Source: Candidatus Cloacimonadota bacterium
GTDB taxonomy: Bacteria > Cloacimonadota > Cloacimonadia > Cloacimonadales > Cloacimonadaceae
Assembly: GCA_027318525.1 (NCBI GenBank)
Contig: DAHVPA010000017.1
Location: 1-16,214, forward strand
DNA: 16,214 nt
Direction: 5' to 3'
The position numbers were made by a program, and so were the translations under genes. Of this stretch, positions 5,921 to 13,152 are shown one piece after another; positions within the stretch are counted from its first letter, which is position 1, and every line of letters starts with the position of its first letter. The notes under the pieces were generated by a model. The model did no database searches, was not told where the DNA came from, and saw only the letters and a list, made by a program, of their open reading frames with translations.

Positions 5921-7441
5921 ATGATAAAACGACTCAGCCCAAGCATCCTGCTTGCTTTAGCCTTTCTTTTTGCAGGCGGCTGTAAGATAAAAGAGTTTGT
6001 CCTTCCCTCCTGGGATGTCGAGTTGAATGTCCCCCTTATCAATCAGACCTATTATGTATCCGACCTGATAGACAGCGTCAACTTCTTCCCTGCACCCGGA
6101 AATAACATTGTCTTCCAGTCTTCCGGAACTCTGACTTCAGACCCCCCGTCTGACCTGACATCCACCCAAAGTTCAGGTCTGTATGAGACTCAATTGTTTT
6201 CCGCCATGAACTATACCGGAGCAATTCCTTTGGGCAATGCCCAGAGCGGAATGCAGATTGCCTACGGATTGATTGCCCAGGGCAATATCCGCTATCGCTT
6301 TTATGAGATCAATCCCGCTCTGCAGCAAACGTTTATCAGATTCAACGAAATTCTGGATGGCTCAGGAACACCTTTGACAATCAATTACACAGGCAATCAG
6401 ACCGAACAATTTGCCGACCTTTCCGGATATCATATCGGAACCCAAGGTTCAGACCAGCTATTGACTTCGCTGCACTACACCATCTTTGCTCAGTCGGGAT
6501 TGGCTCCCGGCAGCGAACTTGGCAATCTTGAACTGGAGATATTGAGTGGAATTGCTTTTTCCTCCATCCGGGGCAGGTTTTCAGACTTGCAGATGGATAT
6601 CAGGGAAAACAACGCCTTTATCGATATAGACTATCCCGGTAATATTGACCAGGCAGTGAATGTTGTTGGTGCAGATATGAAGCTGCATATCTCCAATCCC
6701 AGCACCTTCCCTTTTATTCTGGTGGGAGAGTTTTATGCCGTCAATAAGAATACTGGGGCATTCAGAACCATTGATGCGAATAATGAAGACGGCACAGGCT
6801 ATGTGATAAATCCGGCGGTGGGCGACATCCCCGGGATTACAGAAATTGAATTTGCCGACAGCGTGGATTACCTTTTGGGCATCATGCCGTCCCATATTGA
6901 GTTGCGTAATGCTTATTTCCGCATCAACAATATCGCCGGTGCCATTGGCGAAATTAACGATGACGACATTATCACCGGAGAATACACTGCCACTGCACCC
7001 TTTAACTTTATCCTCAACAGTGCTCCGGTGACTCCTGACGATGCGGTGAGGATAGAGATCTCAACCGAGAATCGTGATATAATCCGCAAAAACGTAAAGT
7101 TTGCCAGTATGGATTTAGGCATAACAAACCGTCTTCCCGTTGCGGCAGACGTCTCTTTTTACTTTGGTTTGCAACCTCAGATTTCCCCTTATGAGCCGGG
7201 TTCCTGGATGTTCAGTAAAACTGCCCATGTCAACGCTTTTGATGGTAACGGGACAGAACAAATAGTGGAAGTCCAACTGGATAGCACAGAAGTGCAGTTC
7301 TTTGACCATCCAGAAGTATTTATGCAAATGGAATTTCGTTTTGCCGCCACAGATGGACCCATCCAGATCACAGCTTCTGCAGATGATTATATCAGGGTGC
7401 GCAGCATGATAAGCATCTCTGCCCATGTGGAGGAAAAATGA
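5921..7441 (+). CDS. Large predicted lipoprotein, beta-rich, function unknown
   Basis: The product has 506 residues. A signal peptide (MIKRLSPSILLALAFLF) ends in a lipobox-like AGGC, which makes Cys21 the likely lipidated residue. The mature protein should be exported and anchored in a membrane, probably facing the periplasm or the outer leaflet. Right after the Cys comes PSWDVELNVPLINQTYYVSD (29-48). My recollection is that this kind of W-D-v-x-l-n-v-P-L motif recurs near the N-terminus of other exported proteins from FCB-group bacteria. The rest is rich in Thr, Ser, Asn and alternating hydrophobic residues, consistent with beta-sandwich modules. No catalytic motif was recognised. The start ATG follows AAAGGAG (5905-5911) with 9-nt spacing. 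It overlaps the next gene (outer-membrane barrel) by 4 nt (ATGA), so the two are probably translated together and may be partners. Confidence 0.75.
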   Translation: MIKRLSPSILLALAFLFAGGCKIKEFVLPSWDVELNVPLINQTYYVSDLIDSVNFFPAPGNNIVFQSSGTLTSDPPSDLTSTQSSGLYETQLFSAMNYTGAIPLGNAQSGMQIAYGLIAQGNIRYRFYEINPALQQTFIRFNEILDGSGTPLTINYTGNQTEQFADLSGYHIGTQGSDQLLTSLHYTIFAQSGLAPGSELGNLELEILSGIAFSSIRGRFSDLQMDIRENNAFIDIDYPGNIDQAVNVVGADMKLHISNPSTFPFILVGEFYAVNKNTGAFRTIDANNEDGTGYVINPAVGDIPGITEIEFADSVDYLLGIMPSHIELRNAYFRINNIAGAIGEINDDDIITGEYTATAPFNFILNSAPVTPDDAVRIEISTENRDIIRKNVKFASMDLGITNRLPVAADVSFYFGLQPQISPYEPGSWMFSKTAHVNAFDGNGTEQIVEVQLDSTEVQFFDHPEVFMQMEFRFAATDGPIQITASADDYIRVRSMISISAHVEEK

Positions 7442-8685
7442 AACGGGCTGGGTTGTTAATCTGCATTGGGATAGTCTTGTGCAGTCTGCTCACTGCCCAT
7501 ACAGCTGGTGCACTCCCCTTTGCCGAAAGCTACCTTTTAAGGGCTCAGGGTGCGGAAGCGCTGTATTGGAATCCAGCCCTTATCACACCCGAATATCAGG
7601 ATATAATTCTGCCCGGAATGAGTGTGGCTATATCTGCCGGAAACAATTCCTTCGACCTTGATACTTATAACTACATTAGCGGAAGATACTTAACTGATGC
7701 TGACAAAGTTGATATCCTGAATAAGGTAGATCAGGAACTGAAGGCTGCTACTAATACAGATGCCATGCTGCTGGGTTTGACTCTGGGCAGAGTTTCCTTT
7801 GCCTCTTCCGTTCATGCTAGAGGGACCATTACAATCTCAGAAGACTATCTGAAGCTCCTGCTTTATGGCAATGAAGAGAATGACTATTACTTCAGTTTGA
7901 ATGAGAATAAAGTGGAAGGCATATCCTATCAGGATGTATCTTTCGGAGTTGGCAATATCAGGATAGACCCCATCATTGCCAACCTGAAGATACCCACAAT
8001 TGTGGCGGGATTTTCCGCAAGCGCACTACTTGGTTATGCCACTGCAGAGACACAGAAATATTGGGGTTCTTTGCATACAGGTCTGGATGGAATGAACATC
8101 ACTCAGGAAATATATGTAAAAACCGGAATCGGCGGTATAGGTAAAAAGGCTATGCTGGGATTATCAACATCGCCCATACCAAACCTGAGCATTGGCATGA
8201 GCCTTGATAATCTGTTCGGCAGTATACTGTGGATGGGGAAAAAGGATATCTACCACTACACGATTGCTGTGGACAGCGCTTATGTCTCTGAGTTGGATGA
8301 GGATGTGTTTTATCACGAACAAACATCTGAAAAAATCGATAACTTCACGACAGATATTCCACCCGAGTTGCGGCTGGGGGGAATCTTTAGAACACCTTGG
8401 GTAAATGTTTCGGCTGATTGGATTCAAGGATTTGGCAATTCACAATTAACCAGCACCATAGGTAAAACCAGCCTGGCTGCAGAATTTACTCCGTTTCCAG
8501 GATTGTCCTTGCAGAGCGGAATAAGCCTTGGCAACAGGAGTCAATCCTGGAGTATCTCCTATGGACTGGGTTTTAAGGGTAAAAACCTTGATGGCAACTT
8601 TGGCTGCCGAACTTATGATTCAATCCTGCCTGGATACAAATCCAGAGGATTGGCTTTCTCGGGAAGCTTGAAAATTCACTACTGA
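7438..8685 (+). CDS. DUF5723-type outer-membrane beta-barrel protein
   Basis: The protein has 415 residues with a signal peptide likely cut after TAGA (residue 25). The mature N-terminus carries LLRAQGAEALYWNPALI (33-49), the a-R-G-A-E-A-x-x-W-N-P-A pattern of FadL/PorV-like and DUF5723 barrels. It is followed by NNSFDLDTYNYISGRYLTDA (69-88), and that N-N-S-F plus L-T-D-x-D-K-x-x-I-L arrangement is typical of DUF5723. The rest alternates Gly and aromatic residues in strand-like blocks and ends in GSLKIHY, a C-terminal aromatic suited to outer-membrane assembly. The cargo or pore function is unknown. The ATG overlaps the lipoprotein stop codon by 4 nt and the next gene starts 2 nt after this stop, so it is the middle of a tightly coupled trio. 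Family assignment is from memory of motifs and was not searched. Confidence 0.75.
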   Translation: MKRAGLLICIGIVLCSLLTAHTAGALPFAESYLLRAQGAEALYWNPALITPEYQDIILPGMSVAISAGNNSFDLDTYNYISGRYLTDADKVDILNKVDQELKAATNTDAMLLGLTLGRVSFASSVHARGTITISEDYLKLLLYGNEENDYYFSLNENKVEGISYQDVSFGVGNIRIDPIIANLKIPTIVAGFSASALLGYATAETQKYWGSLHTGLDGMNITQEIYVKTGIGGIGKKAMLGLSTSPIPNLSIGMSLDNLFGSILWMGKKDIYHYTIAVDSAYVSELDEDVFYHEQTSEKIDNFTTDIPPELRLGGIFRTPWVNVSADWIQGFGNSQLTSTIGKTSLAAEFTPFPGLSLQSGISLGNRSQSWSISYGLGFKGKNLDGNFGCRTYDSILPGYKSRGLAFSGSLKIHY

Positions 8686-8687
8686 TT

Positions 8688-10688
8688 ATGATATTGTTAA
8701 TTATAGCATTTTTGGCAGCAGCAGGATTTGCCTTGTTGCTTTATCTGCTCACAAATCCGGAATTGGGCAGATACCAGCGCTTTGGTTTAATTGCTCTGCG
8801 ATCTCTAACGTTGGGCTTGTTTGCTGCTTTTCTTCTTCATCCTGTCATTCATTTTATCAACCGCTACCATGAAAGGCCAGTGGTTGTTTTTCTCAGAGAC
8901 AGTTCCTCAAGTATGGACCTGACAGTTAATAACAAAAGCAAGTCATCTTTATTGGCAGAATCCCGGCGGCAATTGATTGACGCTTACGACAAAGCCGGAT
9001 ACGAGGTCATGGAGCAATCTTTCGCAGATGGGTTGGATGGACGCAATACCACAACTTACCTGATTCCTACTTTGGAAAAACTAAAAGAAAAATTTCCCCG
9101 AAAACCAATCCAAGAAGTGCTGCTCTTCTCTGACGGCTGGTTCAGGGATCAGGATATGCAATTGCTCAAAAATTTGAACTGGCCTGTGACTGCTGTGTCA
9201 GACACTTCTACAGAAATCGCTCCGGATTTGGAAATCAGCGATTTCAGACATAACCGGCAAGGCTATAGAAATGAACTGAGTCTCTTTAGCATAGATGTCA
9301 AAGCCAGAGCCTTTAAGGGTCAGGCTAAGGTAGATTTGTTGGTAGAAGGAAAAATCGCTGCCAGCAAAACTGTCGCTTTCAACAAAGAACCAAGTCATCA
9401 GGTGCTGCTCGATTACAGATTCAGGCAAAATGGACTGCAAAAAGTGGAAGCAAGAATCTCAGCTCAGGGACTCAATGAATTTTCACTAACAAACAACATC
9501 CAGACAAGTGCAATCGATATTCTGACCGATAAAGAACAGATTCTACTGCTCACCGATGCCACCAACTGGGACTCCAAGTTTATCCTGGATACTATCAGAG
9601 AAAACAATCGTTTGGAAGCTATCAACCTGATTATCAAGAATAACACACTATACCAAGGGGACCAACGCACCAGTATCAAATCCTGGGATAACATCGCTTC
9701 CATCATCATCGTCAATAATGGCAGTCTGCAAATTGATAATCAGCTTGCCAGCCAGATCACGGATAAAGTAAGACATAATTACGGATTGCTTTACCTTGGT
9801 TTGCCGGTGCAATCCCTAAACCAGATTCTGCCCTTAAAAAAATCCAACCTCTCCAGTCAGTATAAAGGACTCCTAAATCTCCAACCTGTGGCAGCAGGAT
9901 ATTCAGCCCTGCAAATCCCATCCGGAGAACTGGCAAAAATTCCCCCACTTGATTATTATTATCTCACACCCACTGCCGGAGCGGAAATCCTGGCGGTGAT
10001 GGATAATGCCCAGAAAAGCCCTGCTATTGGGTATTCCAATGCCGCTGGAGGCAGGATTATCAGCTTTGCCTTTCTGAACCTTTGGAGATGGCAAATGCAA
10101 AGCAAGGAACAGGGCTACAAGTCTTTTATCCGCAATCTTCTGCTCTGGCTCAATAATAAAGCTTCTGGCCAGCTTTCCGCCTTGCATGAATCCAGCTACT
10201 ACCAAGATGAACCTATTGAAATCAAGCTGGCAGCGGTGGATGAAATCAGGCAAAGCAAAGCCAATGCATCATATCAGATTGTGATTTCTGACGCATCAAA
10301 AAAAGCTGTTTTATCTGATTACCTGGTCGAATCAGATTCCCAATATGGCATTAGTTTCAGATTAAACAAGCCGGGAAGTTACAGTTTTAGGATCACCGAT
10401 AAGTCAAGCGGTGCCGGAACCGAAGGCAGATTCATAATCCAGTCACAGAATAAGGAAGCGCTGGATTTCGGTTTTAACAATAATCTGTTAAAATGGATAG
10501 CTTCCGAGACAGGTGGCAAATTTGTCGAACCTGGGGCAGCCAAAACATATACTCCGCTCAAACCGACAAGAACAGAACGTGTAGAACAAATTGAATTTCC
10601 GCTTTACAAAAAATGGTATCTGATTTCATTATTCATATTGTCTTTCTGTCTGGAGCTATACCTCCGCAGAAGATGGGGTTTGTTATAA
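8688..10688 (+). CDS. Membrane-anchored VWA protein with amidotransferase-like region
   Basis: The protein has 666 residues. Two N-terminal membrane segments (about 2-21 and 32-52) come first. A von Willebrand factor A domain (about 64-175) follows, with the MIDAS metal site DSSSS (Asp71, Ser73, Ser75), a candidate Thr near 121-123 and Asp149 in FSDGW. The middle (about 279-490) resembles the degenerate glutamine-amidotransferase-like fold of large bacterial VWA membrane proteins, with ILLLTDATNWDSKFI and the FLNLWRWQM block (about 462-470). The only cysteine is Cys654 in the membrane, so amidotransferase chemistry is excluded. A C-terminal membrane helix (about 643-659) ends in RRRWGLL. Such proteins are linked to envelope biogenesis or to BatA-type modules in other bacteria, but no MoxR ATPase is in the window. 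No Shine-Dalgarno site is close, and it starts 2 nt after the barrel gene, which implies translational coupling. Confidence 0.78.
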   Translation: MILLIIAFLAAAGFALLLYLLTNPELGRYQRFGLIALRSLTLGLFAAFLLHPVIHFINRYHERPVVVFLRDSSSSMDLTVNNKSKSSLLAESRRQLIDAYDKAGYEVMEQSFADGLDGRNTTTYLIPTLEKLKEKFPRKPIQEVLLFSDGWFRDQDMQLLKNLNWPVTAVSDTSTEIAPDLEISDFRHNRQGYRNELSLFSIDVKARAFKGQAKVDLLVEGKIAASKTVAFNKEPSHQVLLDYRFRQNGLQKVEARISAQGLNEFSLTNNIQTSAIDILTDKEQILLLTDATNWDSKFILDTIRENNRLEAINLIIKNNTLYQGDQRTSIKSWDNIASIIIVNNGSLQIDNQLASQITDKVRHNYGLLYLGLPVQSLNQILPLKKSNLSSQYKGLLNLQPVAAGYSALQIPSGELAKIPPLDYYYLTPTAGAEILAVMDNAQKSPAIGYSNAAGGRIISFAFLNLWRWQMQSKEQGYKSFIRNLLLWLNNKASGQLSALHESSYYQDEPIEIKLAAVDEIRQSKANASYQIVISDASKKAVLSDYLVESDSQYGISFRLNKPGSYSFRITDKSSGAGTEGRFIIQSQNKEALDFGFNNNLLKWIASETGGKFVEPGAAKTYTPLKPTRTERVEQIEFPLYKKWYLISLFILSFCLELYLRRRWGLL

Positions 10689-10724
10689 AAAAAACTGCTT
10701 CCCCTGCAGGATAGCTGAGGTAAG

Positions 10725-11138
10725 ATGTATAAGTTTGAGACGCTGGAATATCCCAAGAAGTATCCCGTGCCGGGCTGGATAAAGATTGCCGTGTTGGCAA
10801 TCCTTATTCTTAGTTACATCGTTACTACCCGGGTCATGGAAAAACGAGCCTCCCAAATCATTATTACAAATGTGCAGATTTCGGATTTTTCCAGAGCACA
10901 TGTGGAAGTAAGTTATACTATTGAGAATAAGTCCCGTAAAATCCACAATGTGTGGCTGCTGTTTGATGTTTTTGACAAGAATAAGGTTGTTATCGGTAAT
11001 GCACTCTATCAGGTTACGGTGGCAGCGGGGAAAAAACAGGACATGATCAAGATAATCGACCAGTTATCAAGAGCTCTGGAAGAAGGCGAACAACCTACTC
11101 AAGCTTCTGTATCCATCTATAAAAAGAAGGTTTTCTAA
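10725..11138 (+). CDS. Small single-pass membrane protein with FxLYD-like domain
   Basis: The protein has 137 residues. A short cytoplasmic N-terminus (YKFETLEYPKKYPVPGW) precedes one membrane helix (about 19-36, IKIAVLAILILSYIVTT). A periplasmic beta domain follows, with VEVSYTIENKS (60-70), NVWLLFDVFDKNKVVIGNAL (75-94) and AAGKKQ. This pattern of an N-K-S turn, a x-V-x-x-x-F-D-x-N-x-x-V-I-G strand pair and a closing A-G-x-x strand resembles FxLYD or DUF3426-type domains. The role is unknown; such domains are usually non-catalytic parts of envelope complexes. Shine-Dalgarno TGAGG (10716-10720) lies 4 nt before the ATG. The kinase gene begins 1 nt after its stop codon, so a functional link to the kinase is possible. 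Confidence 0.7.
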   Translation: MYKFETLEYPKKYPVPGWIKIAVLAILILSYIVTTRVMEKRASQIIITNVQISDFSRAHVEVSYTIENKSRKIHNVWLLFDVFDKNKVVIGNALYQVTVAAGKKQDMIKIIDQLSRALEEGEQPTQASVSIYKKKVF

Positions 11139-11139
11139 G

Positions 11140-12690
11140 ATGTCATCAACTCAAAGCAATCCAGCTTCCATCACACCGCAATACCTGCTGCAGCAGCTTT
11201 TGGAAGTTCTGCCCATCGGAATCACTGTAACAGACTTGCAGTCCAATATCCTCTTCAGAAACAACATTTTTACCCAATGGATTCCCAACCTCATAATGGA
11301 AAACCGACTCTGGCTGGTCCAGTTGCTTCCCTTCTTACAGCCTGAACAAAGAGAGCTCTTCACGTCTATCACAATCGATGATATTATCAGCAACTTCTTC
11401 GGTAAGGAAATCAGGTTGGAAGCGGAAAATGAGAATTCCAGGTTAGGCTTTGCTTTATCCTACCATCCGCTTTTGGATGACAAGAACAAAGTAATTGGCT
11501 TAATTGAACTTTGCCGCAACATAACTGACTATATGGAATTGGATAAATCCCTGCAGCATGCCAGGCGCTTTGAGACTGTGGGACGCCTTGCCAGCGGTAT
11601 CGCTCATGACTTTAACAATATCCTGCAAGTCATCAATGGGCATTCCGAGATTCTGCTGGAAACACATAAAGACAATGACAAACTGGCGCGCAGCTTGGAA
11701 ATAGTCCTTTCATCCGGTCAACGTGCATCCAACCTTACCCGGCAGTTGCTGTTGTTCAGTCGCAGACAGCAGGGTGAATTCAAACAGGTTAATCTGGGCG
11801 AGTTACTCAGCAATATGCAAAAGATTATCAATCGCATGTTAGGTGAAGACATACAGATTTCTACCAGTTATGATGATGCCGGAACTTTCCTGGAAGGCGA
11901 CATCAGTCAATTGGAACAGATTATTATGAATCTGTCCATCAATGCCAGGGATGCCATGCCTGAAGGCGGGAAGATATCGATAAATACTGGCTTATGCGAG
12001 TTTGGTGCTAAGGACAAGGAAATTCTGCCCTATCTCAGGGAAGGCAAATATGTTTATCTGTTTTTCCGGGATACAGGCTGCGGAATACCTGCACCTGCTC
12101 TGGAGCATATCTTTGAGCCTTTCTTCACAACAAAGGAAGCAGGACGTGGGACAGGTCTGGGACTGGCGACAGTCTATAGCATAATCAAGCAACATCAGGG
12201 GTTTATCAACGTGGAGAGCATACCTGGTCAGGGTTCAACCTTTAAGCTCTATTTCCCTGTTTGTGAATCCACTCAATGTAATTCGGACGAATGCAAAACC
12301 TATGCACATGGGTCCGGCTGCAACCAAAAGGTGTTGATTCTGGAAGACGATAACAATGTCAGGGAATTGGCATCAGCAGTTTTAACCCGTTCCGGATACT
12401 GCGTGAAAACTGCTTCTGATATCAAGCAGGCTCAGGCAATGGTCCAACGCGAAGCTTTTGATTTGCTGTTTATTGATATTGTCTTACCGGATGGAGATGG
12501 AGTCAGCTTTTTGGAATCTTTATCCGGAGATAATGCCAATGCTGCCTACATCCTTTCCAGCGGATATCCTGAGGACAAACCCCAGATAAAAAAGACCATC
12601 AGCAAAGGCTACACATTTCTTCACAAACCCTTCACCATCAATCTGCTGCTGGAAGCCTGCTCCGAAGCCCTCAAGAAAATTCAGGCATAA
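11140..12690 (+). CDS. Soluble hybrid histidine kinase (PAS-HisKA-HATPase-REC)
   Basis: This is a two-component sensor of 516 residues without membrane segments. A PAS-like domain (about 16-130) starts at LLEVLPIGITVTDLQSNILF. The HisKA domain carries the phosphorylated His156 in ASGIAHDFNNIL. The ATP-binding domain has the N box NLSINARDAMP (264-274), the G1 box DTGCGIP (311-317), EPFFTTKEAGRGTGLGL (326-342) and VESIPGQGSTF. The C-terminal receiver has the acidic pair Asp403-Asp404, phosphoacceptor Asp446 (LLFIDIVLPDGDG), Ser473 or Ser474, and Lys496 in LHKPF. The linker 375-394 holds four cysteines (375, 380, 385, 394) plus His390, unusual for this family. There is no DNA-binding output domain, so it must signal to another protein. 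The start ATG has AAGAAGG (11124-11130) with 9-nt spacing and lies 1 nt after the previous gene. The input signal is unknown but likely cytoplasmic. Confidence 0.93.
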   Translation: MSSTQSNPASITPQYLLQQLLEVLPIGITVTDLQSNILFRNNIFTQWIPNLIMENRLWLVQLLPFLQPEQRELFTSITIDDIISNFFGKEIRLEAENENSRLGFALSYHPLLDDKNKVIGLIELCRNITDYMELDKSLQHARRFETVGRLASGIAHDFNNILQVINGHSEILLETHKDNDKLARSLEIVLSSGQRASNLTRQLLLFSRRQQGEFKQVNLGELLSNMQKIINRMLGEDIQISTSYDDAGTFLEGDISQLEQIIMNLSINARDAMPEGGKISINTGLCEFGAKDKEILPYLREGKYVYLFFRDTGCGIPAPALEHIFEPFFTTKEAGRGTGLGLATVYSIIKQHQGFINVESIPGQGSTFKLYFPVCESTQCNSDECKTYAHGSGCNQKVLILEDDNNVRELASAVLTRSGYCVKTASDIKQAQAMVQREAFDLLFIDIVLPDGDGVSFLESLSGDNANAAYILSSGYPEDKPQIKKTISKGYTFLHKPFTINLLLEACSEALKKIQA

Positions 12691-12720
12691 AAAAAACGGA
12701 TACCGTTTAGAGCATCCGTT
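12689..12720 (-). terminator. Intrinsic terminator for the small lipoprotein gene (- strand)
   Basis: Read on the - strand, AACGGAT (12720-12714) and ATCCGTT (12701-12695) form a 7-bp stem. It is followed directly by a run of T opposite eight A residues (12689-12696), the classical intrinsic terminator layout. On the + strand the stem is not followed by T (ATAATG), so it would end kinase transcripts poorly. An alternative compact hairpin, AAACGG (12694-12699) with CCGTTT (12703-12708), shares one arm, and the two are mutually exclusive. Confidence 0.65.
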
Positions 12721-12742
12721 ATAATGACCTTGTGCCTGGTTG

Positions 12743-12931
12743 TTATTGAGTAACCGGTGCAGTGTCGGTGGGAGCGACCATTGTATCGACAACAGCAGTC
12801 GTATCAGTGGGAGCGACCATTGTTGTATCAACAGCCTGTTCTTCTACCTTGGGCTTGCAACCGAAAGCGATGATGCTGCTAACTAACATAACAACGATTA
12901 AGGCGATTAAAGCGATCTTCTTTAAGCTCAT
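12743..12931 (-). CDS. Tiny Thr/Asp/Pro-rich lipoprotein
   Basis: The product has 62 residues. A signal sequence (MSLKKIALIALIVVMLVSSI) ends in IAFGC, giving Cys25 as the probable lipidated residue. The mature part is only about 38 residues, charged then rich in Thr, Val, Asp and Pro, with the unit V-D-T-M-V-A-P-T-D-T present twice in slightly varied form. It would be an unfolded, surface- or periplasm-exposed tail. An upstream in-frame ATG at 12943 exists, but GGAGGA (12941-12936) overlaps that codon and sits correctly (5 nt from the GGAGG core) before the ATG at 12931, so 12931 is the real start. It converges with the kinase gene and ends just before a - strand terminator. Function unknown; it resembles small entericidin-like lipoproteins only in general design. 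Confidence 0.8.
   Translation of the reverse strand: MSLKKIALIALIVVMLVSSIIAFGCKPKVEEQAVDTTMVAPTDTTAVVDTMVAPTDTAPVTQ
12768..12823 (-). repeat. 39-bp-period direct repeat in the small lipoprotein gene
   Basis: The 17-mer gtgggagcgaccattgt (+ strand reading) occurs identically at 12768-12784 and 12807-12823. The 39-bp spacing equals 13 codons, so the frame is kept. It encodes the repeated M-V-A-P-T segment of the lipoprotein tail. This is a recent-looking internal duplication that could vary in copy number between strains. Confidence 0.75.
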
Positions 12932-13152
12932 TGATTCCTCCATATTTTTTGTTTTGTCTAGTAAACTACCTTAAACTTTACTCACTATTTTAATTAGAAT
13001 AATTTTGGCAAGGAAAATCTTTCTTTTTTTAGATTAACTATTCTGACGGATTTTCCTGCCTGCCTCAAACATCAGAATTAAAAACACATCTATGAGTTAA
13101 GTCATTATTGGAGGCAACATATTGACAGCTACATTTTTGGCAAGTATTTTTT
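12932..13152. other. AT-rich intergenic region between the TamA-like and lipoprotein genes
   Basis: This stretch of about 220 nt holds the ribosome binding site of the small lipoprotein and presumably its promoter and the end of the lepA-TamA-like message. No convincing terminator follows the TamA-like stop codon on the - strand. Inverted repeats seen are AGGAAAATC (13011-13019) with GATTTTCCT (13049-13057), and TTCTGA (13041-13046) with TCAGAA (13072-13077); both have long loops. The 10-mer TTTTGGCAAG occurs twice (13003-13012 and 13135-13144). No gene was found in it. Confidence 0.5.
13122..13150 (+). promoter_or_regulatory. Candidate sigma70-type promoter pointing antisense into the TamA-like gene
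   Basis: A perfect TTGACA (13122-13127), an exact 17-nt spacer and TATTTT (13145-13150) occur on the + strand. It would transcribe antisense across the 3' part of the - strand outer-membrane gene. The -10 matches only 4 of 6 consensus bases and AT-rich DNA yields such matches by chance, so this is weak. Confidence 0.25.

Noticed and set aside
12932..13152. Terminator for the TamA-like gene in the AT-rich gap
   Set aside because: The inverted repeats present have long loops and no T-run in the right direction on the - strand.
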